Source: Sphingomonas_E sp042693015 (GTDB taxonomy: Bacteria; Pseudomonadota; Alphaproteobacteria; Sphingomonadales; Sphingomonadaceae). Taken from it: 64,000 nucleotides of DNA. Both the position numbers and the translations under genes were made by a program. The notes beneath the pieces are model-generated. The model did not search any database and was not told the origin of the DNA. It saw only the letters and a list, made by a program, of their open reading frames with translations. How positions within the stretch are numbered: position 1 is the first letter of the stretch; the number at the start of each line of letters is the position of its first letter. Of the stretch, positions 8,841 to 16,156 are shown one piece after another. Location: positions 1,798,001 through 1,862,000 of the forward strand of contig NZ_CP170544.1 of assembly GCF_042693015.1 (NCBI RefSeq), in the 5' to 3' direction.

Positions 8841-9243
8841 TGACGCTCATCGACGAATTGATCGATACATTGTTGCCGGTATTGACGCTGAACAACGCCA
8901 TACCATTGAAACTATTGAATGATTCCCGGTCGATCGAAATCGTGCCGGTCGTGAAATCGCCATTAATCGTGTTTCCGGTCACGGTGCCCGTATTCTGGGC
9001 ATTCACGATCTGCTCCAGGATCTGCATGTCGGCCTTGCCGGTAACGGATGCCAATATGCTCTCCTCGGCGATAGCGGCGCCGGCAAATGGCGAGGCAGGT
9101 TGCGGCCCGTCGACCGACTGAACGGGTTCGCCTGGCGGTGGAATGGCCGCAGGCGTGGATCCCGGGTCGGACGCCGCGGCGGCCATCGGCGTGAATAGGG
9201 CCAGGGCGAGAGCCCCGGCCATCATCGGCAGGAAGCGGGCCAC
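8821..9243 (-). CDS. Small secreted protein with Asn-rich C-terminal module (possible minor/nucleator subunit)
   Basis: This is a 140-residue exported protein that I do not recognise by name. The signal peptide is MARFLPMMAGALALALFTP-like, then comes a Pro/Ser linker, then a region rich in Asn, Thr, Ser and Ile (TGTVTGNTINGDFTTGTISI). The last 37 residues contain FNSFNGMALFSVNTGNNVSI, matching the end of the large repeat protein upstream. No Cys follows the signal. GTG 9243 is chosen because AAGGAGGGAGG lies directly before it; an ATG at 9291 would fall inside an intergenic hairpin. Small size and shared module suggest a minor subunit or nucleator, as FapB is to FapC. This is inference. Confidence 0.65.
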   Translation of the reverse strand: MARFLPMMAGALALALFTPMAAAASDPGSTPAAIPPPGEPVQSVDGPQPASPFAGAAIAEESILASVTGKADMQILEQIVNAQNTGTVTGNTINGDFTTGTISIDRESFNSFNGMALFSVNTGNNVSINSSMSVNVAFQH

Positions 9244-9279
9244 GGAAGCCTCCCTCCTTGACGTTGCAGGACGGCGAAA

Positions 9280-9307
9280 TGGGCCGGCCACCGAAATGAC
9301 CGGCCCA
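9280..9307 (-). terminator. Intercistronic hairpin (partial terminator or attenuator)
   Basis: TGGGCCGG at 9280-9287 pairs perfectly with CCGGCCCA at 9300-9307 around a 12-base loop. It stands between the repeat-protein stop and the next gene. On the minus strand it is followed only by TTTCG, so termination would be partial. It could lower expression of the later genes relative to the major repeat protein, or protect the upstream transcript end. Confidence 0.45.
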
Positions 9308-9317
9308 CATCCGCTGG

Positions 9318-10775
9318 CTATTGGCCCAAAGTGAACGTGCCGATATTCGCACTCACATTGATGTTGGCGTTTTGCGAGGCAAAGACGCCGGTATTGATGT
9401 TCATCGCGTTCAGACCGGCGAAGTTCGAGAATGCACCATTATCGAACTCGACGTCCCACGACATCACTGGGGCGCCGCCATTGCCACCGGCCGCACCTGC
9501 ACCGCCGGTCCCTCCAGCGCCACCGCTGCCGGTGTTCTGCGGGTCCGCGCCGCCATTGGCATCACCGCCGCCGCCGCCGACACCACCATCCGATGGCTGC
9601 CAAAACGTGACTTGGCCGCCTGTTACCGCGCCGGCCAGCGACGCGGTGGTGGTCACCGTCGTATAGGTTACGGTCGCGGTGCCGCCATTATTCGCAGAGC
9701 CGAGGCCACTCGAATCGCTGTTGTTGCTGTTGTCGCTGGCATCGACCGCGAAATTGGACGTGCTGCCATTATTAGCGGAACCGATGCCACTCGAGTCGCT
9801 GTTATTGCTGTTATCGCTGTTGTCGCTGTTGTCGCTGGCATCGACTGTGATGTTGGAGGTGCCTCCATTGTTGGCGGACCCGAGACCACTGGAGTCACTG
9901 CTATTGTTGTTCGAGGTTCCGCCATTATTGGCCGACCCCTGACCGCTCGAGTCACTGCCTGCACCGCTGGCATCGACCGTGATGTTGGACGTGCCGCCGT
10001 TGTTGGCCGAGCCGAGGCCACTGGAGTCGCTGCTGTTGTTGTTCGAGGTGCCACCATTATTGGCTGAACCCTGACCACTCGAATCGCTGTTATTGCTGTT
10101 GTCGCTGGCATCATTGGTGGACGTGCCACCGTTATTGGCCGAGCCTTGGCCGCTGGAATCGCTGCCGGCGCCGCCCGCATCAACCGCGATGCTGGAGGTT
10201 CCGCCATTGTTGGCCGAGCCGAGCCCGCTCGAATCGCTGTTGTTGCTATTGTCGCTCGCGTCGTTGCTGGAAGTTCCGCCATTGTTGGCTGAACCCTGAC
10301 CGCTGGAATCGCTACCCGCGCCCCCGGCGTCGACGGCGAAGCTCGACGTGCCGCCATTATTGGCGGAGCCAATGCCACTGGAATCGCTGGCGGCGCCTGC
10401 GGCGTCGACGGCGATGTTGGAAGTGCCGCCATTATTGGCCGATCCGAGGCCGCTCGAATCGCTGGCATTGCTTTGGTCGCTGGAATCGTTGGTGTTGGTG
10501 GAGGTGCCGCCATTGTTGGCCGCGCCCTGGCCGCTGGCATCACTGGCTGCCCCAGTCGCATCGACGCTGAACGTCGACGTGCTGCCATTGTTGGCCGAGC
10601 CCACACCGGATGAATCGCTCGTCGTCGTATCTGCCGAATTGTCTGCCGATGTCGCTGTCGCGCCATTGTCCGCCGTGGCGGTGCTCCCGCCCGTATCGGT
10701 GCTTTGCGCGAGGGCGGCCCCGGAAGCGATCGACAGGGCGCCAACAGAGGCAGTTAATAGAAGGATAGTTTTCAT
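9318..10775 (-). CDS. Secreted Ser/Asn/Gly/Asp-rich 13-copy repeat protein (candidate amyloid or matrix subunit)
   Basis: This is a 485-residue exported protein. The signal peptide ends near ALAQ (residue 24). From residue 53 to about 370 there are thirteen copies of SDSSGxGSANNGGTS, joined by 4-18-residue spacers. GLG/GIG copies are mostly followed by a VDA spacer and GQG copies mostly by an Asn/Ser/Asp spacer. A Gly/Ala-rich linker follows, then a C-terminal module (residues 444-485) containing FSNFAGLNAMNINTG. I see no Cys, no Arg and one Lys (residue 2), with many Asp, so it is very acidic. It is first in the locus after the regulator, with GAGAGG before the ATG. The composition fits a FapC-like amyloid or a structural matrix fibre. 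No sequence identity to FapC can be claimed. Confidence 0.75.
   Translation of the reverse strand: MKTILLLTASVGALSIASGAALAQSTDTGGSTATADNGATATSADNSADTTTSDSSGVGSANNGSTSTFSVDATGAASDASGQGAANNGGTSTNTNDSSDQSNASDSSGLGSANNGGTSNIAVDAAGAASDSSGIGSANNGGTSSFAVDAGGAGSDSSGQGSANNGGTSSNDASDNSNNSDSSGLGSANNGGTSSIAVDAGGAGSDSSGQGSANNGGTSTNDASDNSNNSDSSGQGSANNGGTSNNNSSDSSGLGSANNGGTSNITVDASGAGSDSSGQGSANNGGTSNNNSSDSSGLGSANNGGTSNITVDASDNSDNSDNSNNSDSSGIGSANNGSTSNFAVDASDNSNNSDSSGLGSANNGGTATVTYTTVTTTASLAGAVTGGQVTFWQPSDGGVGGGGGDANGGADPQNTGSGGAGGTGGAGAAGGNGGAPVMSWDVEFDNGAFSNFAGLNAMNINTGVFASQNANINVSANIGTFTLGQ
9681..10619. repeat. Coding tandem repeat, 13 units of 57-99 bases
   Basis: The array encodes the SDSSGxGSANNGG units of the secreted repeat protein. 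The commonest unit is 75 bases; shorter units of 57 bases occur near 9910-10090, and one long unit carries extra SDN triplets. Synonymous codons differ between copies (AATAATGG, AACAATGG and AACAACGG variants), so the copies are not all recent duplications. Confidence 0.9.
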
Positions 10776-10872
10776 GAGCTTATCCTCTCCCGGTTATACA
10801 ATAGGCAATCGACGAGACCTTGGCTCGTGGCGACCTCTTTTCCGGAGATATAAACTTAAGCGTCTTGGATAC
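10776..10872 (-). promoter_or_regulatory. Leader region of the repeat-protein operon
   Basis: This 97-base gap separates the regulator stop from the repeat-protein start. It holds a short inverted repeat, ACGAG (10812-10816) and CTCGT (10824-10828), which could be an operator. A TATAAC box lies about 25 bases before the start codon on the minus strand. No matching -35 was found. Confidence 0.3.
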
Positions 10873-12000
10873 TTAGCCCCAGACAGGTGCCCGCTTTGCC
10901 CCTAGGTGGGAGAAACTACCGCCCCCATTTGAGGGGGGAGCGGCTACGGCCCTGAGGCGCACGATGCTGTTGAGGATGACACGGACGAGATCAGCCTGCC
11001 GGTGCGTGTTCGTTTTCGAAAAGACCTGCTTCAGATAAGCCCGGGCGGTCTGCGTCTGGATATGCATAGCGCAGGCCGCCTCGGCGATCGTCAGCCCTTC
11101 CACCAGGTGGTGCGCCAGCGAAGCCTCGGCGGCGGTCAGGCCGAAAGCTCGGCCCAATCCGTCGATAAGCGGGCGGGTTTCGACGTCCGGGTCGAGGACA
11201 TAGATCGCCGTGGCGCCATGACCTTCAGGATCGGTCAATATGTGGGAAAGAACCGCGACGAGCGGTCGACCGCTCGGACGTCGCAGAAGGATGACCGGAA
11301 GGTTGCCGATCTCGCCCGAACGCGGATGGCCATCGCACTGGTTGAAATATTGGATGGCGGCCTGCAGCCGCACGGCATTGTCGAAATCGGTGGCGGTGAT
11401 GGAATGTCCAGCCCGGCGTAAGCCTTCGCCAGCATCGAGCAACGCTTCGGCCTGTTCGTTCACGAACTTCACATTGCCTTCGGCATCAAGCAGCATGATC
11501 GCGAAATCGAGCAGATCCAGGGCCCCGCCGAGAATGGCGGAATGATCCCGGTCGCGCTGCACCTGCCATAGCAGCCGAAGGTGAGAATGGACCCAGTCCT
11601 GGATCATTTCCGGTGACAGTGCGGCATTTGATCTTTTTTGCGGCGCTTCCCAACATATTGTCAGAGCCAGCAAAACAGCCGGCTCAACGCGGCAGAAAAA
11701 TGTGAACTGAGATATGTCTCTGATCAGATCAGACGAATATCCGCCATCGATTTCAAAGCTTATCCTGTGCCCGTTGCTCTTCTCCGGCAACCATGCATCC
11801 GTCCAAACAGCCTGTTGAATGGCCTGGCCGATACGCGATGCCAGCGCTTCAGGCATATGAAATGTATCGTGAATGTCGAAATCCTCGTGGAGTGTTGAGT
11901 GCACAGTCAACACCCCCATCGAGTATTCTGTCTGGTTTGCGATCAGTCGGAACAAGCTGTCCGCCGTCGAATGAACAGAGCGCCCCATCGAGGTTTTCAC
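10873..12000 (-). CDS. LuxR-type regulator with PAS-like domain
   Basis: This is a regulator of about 375 residues. The C-terminal 65 residues form a LuxR-type helix-turn-helix: LTAAEASLAHHLVEGLTIAE then TQTARAYLKQVFSKTNTHRQ and ADLVRVIL. A PAS-like sensory segment (LDLLDFAIMLLDAEGNVKFV) lies in the middle. The N-terminal half is unassigned. GTG 12000 is preferred because GGAG precedes it by 7 bases; an in-frame ATG at 12063 has no such site. It lies on the same strand and 97 bases upstream of the repeat-protein gene, so it probably controls that locus. The signal it senses is unknown. Confidence 0.8.
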   Translation of the reverse strand: MKTSMGRSVHSTADSLFRLIANQTEYSMGVLTVHSTLHEDFDIHDTFHMPEALASRIGQAIQQAVWTDAWLPEKSNGHRISFEIDGGYSSDLIRDISQFTFFCRVEPAVLLALTICWEAPQKRSNAALSPEMIQDWVHSHLRLLWQVQRDRDHSAILGGALDLLDFAIMLLDAEGNVKFVNEQAEALLDAGEGLRRAGHSITATDFDNAVRLQAAIQYFNQCDGHPRSGEIGNLPVILLRRPSGRPLVAVLSHILTDPEGHGATAIYVLDPDVETRPLIDGLGRAFGLTAAEASLAHHLVEGLTIAEAACAMHIQTQTARAYLKQVFSKTNTHRQADLVRVILNSIVRLRAVAAPPSNGGGSFSHLGAKRAPVWG

Positions 12001-12449
12001 CACGAGTCTCCTTCGGACGTCCTCTACACCAAGTGATGCTTTTGATCCCACTGCTGGAAACATTTGCCAACGCCGTCCGCGACAAAGAGCGAAGAAAAAT
12101 CATGTTGGGAAGGGGGAAATCCATTTTTCCGTGAATGCCGGCGCTAAGGCGCTTGCCTGAAATACGCCGAACAAGAATACCCGAACAGAAATCCCGATCA
12201 CGGCAGGCCAAGGAACAGAAAACTACGGCAAATCTGGAGAATGACCGAGGTTCAATTGCCTCGTCTCTCACGTCGGTGGAGTCAGTTGAGGATATACAAG
12301 CTGCTTTAAATTGGGTCTGTTCCGGCACCTTCCGCACACACCGCCAATGGCGAAAGACGCCTCTTCAAAACCTTCGCGCCAAGTTGCGATGTCCTAATAT
12401 GGGGCGAATTGTGACGGCATCCGGCGCCCCTGGCCGGGTTTCGCGACTT
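12001..12449. other. Intergenic stretch without a recognised gene
   Basis: About 450 bases lie between the LuxR regulator start and the end of the GST-like gene. Small open frames on both strands lack convincing ribosome sites and protein-like composition. The part near 12000-12100 presumably carries the regulator promoter. I see no RNA gene or repeat. Confidence 0.5.
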
Positions 12450-13163
12450 TCATCGTGTGGGTTGTGAACAGATCACCTTCCGCAACGATTCCTCGATGTC
12501 TCCTCCGCAATAGATGCGGCCGTAGCGTTCGAGTGACATCCGGTTCAGCGCCTTGAGCGCTCCATGCTCCTGCAGGCGGCGCGACAACTCTGCAGTGCGC
12601 GGTGCCGTCTCGGCGAGCATTTTGGCGATGACCGAAAATCTGTCGGACATGGTCGCCCAAAGCGTTGTCGTAACGATATCGGCCACCCCCGCTTCGGGCG
12701 TGCCTAAAAGGAAGCCACCATCCTCCTGCAAGCCGTGTCGCTTGCCCGTCACTTCCCAGATCGCCATCCATCGTTTGAGCCGGGGGACGAATTCCGCCCA
12801 TTTTTCCTCGGTCCACATCTCCCGACCACCATCCAGCGTGATTTCATCGATCACATCGTTGGCGTCATTGATGATCTTCGCGGTCAGCGCCCGCAATTCG
12901 GCCGTTGCGGGCATCAATTCCAGGCTCGATCCCAGGTGGAGAGCGATCGCAGGCATCTCGGCCAGCGCGAAGCCGCTTCGCCTTTCCACCAGCACCGGCG
13001 GCCCCATGAAAGGTATCGGCTGATCTTCGGGACGCGACTTCATGAGCGTGTCGATCTCGCCCGCATCATGTTCCAGCCACTCCATGCCGGCATAAGCCAG
13101 GATCGCGCGGATGAACTGGCCGCGAAACGGCAACGGCCAGTAATAGAGATCATAGTCGGCCAT
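12450..13163 (-). CDS. Glutathione S-transferase-like protein
   Basis: This is a 237-residue cytoplasmic protein with a thioredoxin-fold N-terminus (ADYDLYYWPLPFRGQFIRAI) where the Tyr/Pro/Arg pattern suits GST glutathione binding. A mostly helical C-terminal domain begins near residue 85. The segment PFMGPPVLVERRSGFALAEM fits the cis-Pro and following strand of the fold. ATG 13163 is chosen because the protein then starts at the first strand and GGTAGG precedes it; the longer frame from 13238 adds an unrelated tail. Neighbours give no clue to its substrate. Confidence 0.75.
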   Translation of the reverse strand: MADYDLYYWPLPFRGQFIRAILAYAGMEWLEHDAGEIDTLMKSRPEDQPIPFMGPPVLVERRSGFALAEMPAIALHLGSSLELMPATAELRALTAKIINDANDVIDEITLDGGREMWTEEKWAEFVPRLKRWMAIWEVTGKRHGLQEDGGFLLGTPEAGVADIVTTTLWATMSDRFSVIAKMLAETAPRTAELSRRLQEHGALKALNRMSLERYGRIYCGGDIEESLRKVICSQPTR

Positions 13164-13338
13164 TGGCGACCTACCCCGTATATCAGCGTGATCTGGGCGG
13201 AACGGGTAAGCGGCGAATGCGATCCCGTCGGCCGCCATGCGGACCTACCGTGTCATAAGCCCCGGGCACCATAGACCTGAAGATAAAACCGGCGCTGATA
13301 ATCGCCAGTTTTGTCCGGTCGATCACGCCCCCTTGAAA

Positions 13339-13431
13339 CGTCACCCCAGCGAAGGCTGGGGTCCATGGCTATCGCGGCAGAAGCTACCGCATGTGGAAGA
13401 GTCATGGATGCCAGCCTCCGCTCGCATGACG
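13339..13431. repeat. Dispersed intergenic palindrome, copy 1
   Basis: The left arm CGTCACCCCAGCGAAGGCTG (from 13339) and an imperfect inverted right arm (13402-13431, ending GCATGACG) flank a spacer. It belongs to the same family as the copies near 19.6 and 30.5 kb. The arms are diverged, so this copy looks older. Confidence 0.7.
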
Positions 13432-13450
13432 AGAATGTTGGAATGTGAGC

Positions 13451-13714
13451 CTACGATCGAACTTCTTCGCCAGTCGCGTAACGCGGCATAGCCGCCACGG
13501 CGTCCTCGAAGGCTTTTCGTATCTCGGATTGACTGAAACCGTGATCCCAAAGTTCGGTCATCAAGTAGTTCATGGCTTGCGTCAGCAGCGGCAATTCCGG
13601 CCATGGATTGGTCTGATGCAGCTCTTTCAATGCCGATCCAAATTGGCAGACGGCAGCCATAGAGCGGTCCTGCCATTGATCCTCTAATCTTGGTTGATCG
13701 TCCCTCATGGACAC
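13451..13714 (-). CDS. Hypothetical small protein
   Basis: This is an 87-residue protein of unknown function. It is mixed-charge and soluble, with no signal peptide or membrane segment. Its second half looks helical (ELWDHGFSQSEIRKAFEDAV). An ATG two codons downstream (13708) is an equally possible start. It stands alone between a palindromic repeat and the ThuA-like gene. The composition is protein-like and no overlapping better frame exists, so it is probably real. Confidence 0.5.
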   Translation of the reverse strand: MSMRDDQPRLEDQWQDRSMAAVCQFGSALKELHQTNPWPELPLLTQAMNYLMTELWDHGFSQSEIRKAFEDAVAAMPRYATGEEVRS

Positions 13715-13778
13715 GAATGTGCCGTCTCACACAGAAGTCTGCAACCAAGTCGCAAACTATAATGCGGCACGGTGCAAC

Positions 13779-14585
13779 CTAACGTCGCTCGGTGACCACC
13801 CACTCGATCGCATTCCGCAACAACCGGCGATAATTCGGATTGTCATACGCCGCCGCCGCATCGCCCGGCTGGAGATACACAAGCGGGCTGTTGATCGCGC
13901 GCTTCGTCCAGCCGATCAGGTTCGATCCCGCGGGATGATCCCAGCCCTGATTGTCGTTCATCAGCCCCGCCAGCGCTGCGGTGGCGCTGTAGAAATTGGC
14001 GGCGCCGAAATCGTGGGATGAGCGAAGCAGCGGCGTCACGTCACCCTCGAAGATCTCTGCCAGATAAAGCTCGTCAGTGATCGCGAAGCGTTCGGGCAGG
14101 CCCGCCATCACCGGATGATCCGGCGCGACGTTGATCGCGTCATAGGCCACGGCATGGGCATAGCCGCTGTCGAGCCGCTTTTCCCCGCGCACTTCGCCCG
14201 CGCGATACAAAAACCGTCCGCCCAGCCATTCGCCATATTCGGGCCATGTCGGCCAGCCCGCGAGCGCGTGGTGGAGCGCAACCACGCCCTTGCCCTCGGT
14301 CAGCAATGCCTCGAACCCCGCCTTCACCTCGGGATCGGGGTCGACGAAGCGCGGCTTTTCGACCGCGTCCTCGAAATCGAGACCCGGCATGTCGTAGAGG
14401 ACGAGCGCGTCGAAACCGCGCATCCCGTCCGGGTTCATCAACAAGGCGGCGGCGGGCTGGTCGACCATCGTTGCCGATACCCCCTCCATCGCCTGGAAGA
14501 TCGCGTCGAAGGCGTCGCGCTCGAACGGATGGCCGCGCACCGCGACCAGCAGTTTCACCGGCGCGGAATAATGAATGATCGGCAT
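13779..14585 (-). CDS. ThuA-like domain protein
   Basis: This 268-residue protein matches the ThuA/trehalose-utilisation family, a glutamine-amidotransferase-like fold. Landmarks are VAVRGHPFERDAFDAIF, DALVLYDMPG, GKGVVALHHALAGWP and a late LIGWTKRAINSPLVYLQPGD. No signal peptide is visible, so it is probably cytoplasmic. The reaction of this family is poorly defined; some members act on sugar derivatives. ATG 14585 has GGAAGGAG before it. It diverges from the Rieske oxygenase operon with about 130 bases between starts. Confidence 0.8.
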   Translation of the reverse strand: MPIIHYSAPVKLLVAVRGHPFERDAFDAIFQAMEGVSATMVDQPAAALLMNPDGMRGFDALVLYDMPGLDFEDAVEKPRFVDPDPEVKAGFEALLTEGKGVVALHHALAGWPTWPEYGEWLGGRFLYRAGEVRGEKRLDSGYAHAVAYDAINVAPDHPVMAGLPERFAITDELYLAEIFEGDVTPLLRSSHDFGAANFYSATAALAGLMNDNQGWDHPAGSNLIGWTKRAINSPLVYLQPGDAAAAYDNPNYRRLLRNAIEWVVTERR

Positions 14586-14716
14586 CCTGTTCTCCTTCCT
14601 GTGACAAAGCACAGGGCCCCGCTCATCGCCACCTATCGGAAACGCAAGTCGCCCCTCTCCTCCCCTCGGCCTAGGTTTTGCAACGATCGGGGGAAACCGA
14701 CGGGAGAGCGAAAGTC

Positions 14717-16156
14717 GTGAACAAGCCTGCCCGCATGTCCACCATGCCGCGCGACGGAACGACCAGCCTTGTTTCGGGCGAGGCGCGCTGCCCCGCGCCT
14801 TCGGTGCAGGAGATCATCCGCTCCGACGCGAAGCCGGCCCCCGCGGTGCTGACGCACGAGCATTATGAATTTCTCGGCGACGCCGACATTCCCGTTGCCC
14901 GCTACACCAGCGCGATATTCTTCGAGCGCGAGATGGAATTGATCTGGCCCAAGACCTGGCAATGGGCCTGCCGCGACGAGCATATTCCCGAGGCCGGCGA
15001 CTATTATGTCTATGAGGTCGGCCCGTTTTCCATCATCGTCGTCCGCCAGCGCGACGAAAGCGTGAAGGCCTTCGTCAACTCCTGCCTCCACCGCGGCACC
15101 AAGCTCCGCCCCTGCGAGGGCGAGGGCCATGCCCGCGAGTTGCGCTGCCCCTATCATGGCTGGACGTGGGCGCTCGACGGCGGGCTCAAGAAAGTCCCCT
15201 GCGCCTGGGATTTCCCGCATGTCGATCCGGAGAGCTACCACCTCCCCGAAGTCGCGACCGGCCGCTGGGGCGGGTTCGTCTTCGTCAATCTCGATCCCGA
15301 CGCGAAGCCGCTCGAAGACTATCTCGGCGTGCTGCCGGATCATTTCGCCGATTGGGGGCTGGAGGAGCGCTATGTCGACCTCCACATGGCGAAGGAGCTG
15401 CCCTGCAACTGGAAGACGGCGCAGGAAGCATTCCTCGAATCCTATCATGTGCTGGAAACCCACCCGCAATTGATGGCGGGCGTGGGCGACGCCAATGTCC
15501 AATATGATTGCTATGGCGATCATGTCTCGCGCTTTTACGCCGCCGGCGGGGTCAACAGCCCGCACATGGAAGAGCAGTTGAGCGAGCAGGAGCTCGTCAA
15601 CATGATGCTCGTCGGCGATCGCTCGGTGCTCGATGACATGAATGTCGGCGAGGGCGAGACCGCGCGGATCGTGATGGCGCGCTTCCTCCGCCGCACGCTG
15701 GGCGAGAAATATGGCACCGATCTCTCGCGTTTTTCCGACAGCGAGATGATCGACACGATCGAATATCACCTGTTCCCCAACATGGTGCTGTTCCCCGGCC
15801 TATCTCTGCCGATGGTTTATCGCTTCCGCCCGATCGGCATGGACCCGAACCGCACTTTGTTCGAGATCCTGTTCCTCCGCCCCCTGCCCGACGATCGCGA
15901 TCCGCCCGAGCCCGCGCAGGTGTTCCATGTCAAGGAAGAGGAAAGCTATTCGATCGTCCCCGGCATGGACCCCGCTTTCGGCGCGGTTTACGATCAGGAC
16001 ACCAACAATCTGCGCTCGCAGCAGAAGGGCTATCTCAACGCGCTACATAGCGGCCGGAAGACGGGCCAGACGCTCGGCAATTATCAGGAAGTGCGCATCC
16101 GCCACTTCAACGCGACGATCGACAAATATCTCGCCGGCGAAGCGATCGTCCCATGA
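14717..16156 (+). CDS. Rieske non-heme iron oxygenase, alpha subunit
   Basis: This is a 479-residue ring-hydroxylating oxygenase. The Rieske [2Fe-2S] motif is CLH at the start of CLHRGTKLRPC and then CPYHGW. The mononuclear iron site is in FLESYHVLETHP. Enzymes of this family insert oxygen into aromatic or other C-H bonds using electrons from a separate reductase and ferredoxin, neither of which is nearby. GTG 14717 is preferred since GGGAGAG precedes it; ATG 14735 is the alternative. The stop overlaps the start of a SnoaL/NTF2-fold gene, the fold also used by dioxygenase beta subunits. The substrate is unknown. Confidence 0.9.
   Translation: MNKPARMSTMPRDGTTSLVSGEARCPAPSVQEIIRSDAKPAPAVLTHEHYEFLGDADIPVARYTSAIFFEREMELIWPKTWQWACRDEHIPEAGDYYVYEVGPFSIIVVRQRDESVKAFVNSCLHRGTKLRPCEGEGHARELRCPYHGWTWALDGGLKKVPCAWDFPHVDPESYHLPEVATGRWGGFVFVNLDPDAKPLEDYLGVLPDHFADWGLEERYVDLHMAKELPCNWKTAQEAFLESYHVLETHPQLMAGVGDANVQYDCYGDHVSRFYAAGGVNSPHMEEQLSEQELVNMMLVGDRSVLDDMNVGEGETARIVMARFLRRTLGEKYGTDLSRFSDSEMIDTIEYHLFPNMVLFPGLSLPMVYRFRPIGMDPNRTLFEILFLRPLPDDRDPPEPAQVFHVKEEESYSIVPGMDPAFGAVYDQDTNNLRSQQKGYLNALHSGRKTGQTLGNYQEVRIRHFNATIDKYLAGEAIVP

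Noticed and set aside
9681..10619. Regular repeats that at first look like a CRISPR array
   Set aside because: Units are in-frame coding repeats of one protein with degenerate codons. Spacers are not unique sequences, and no cas genes are near.
12135..12467. 110-codon plus-strand frame in the gap after the LuxR regulator
   Set aside because: It lacks a ribosome site and protein-like composition, and its end overlaps the GST-like gene in antisense.
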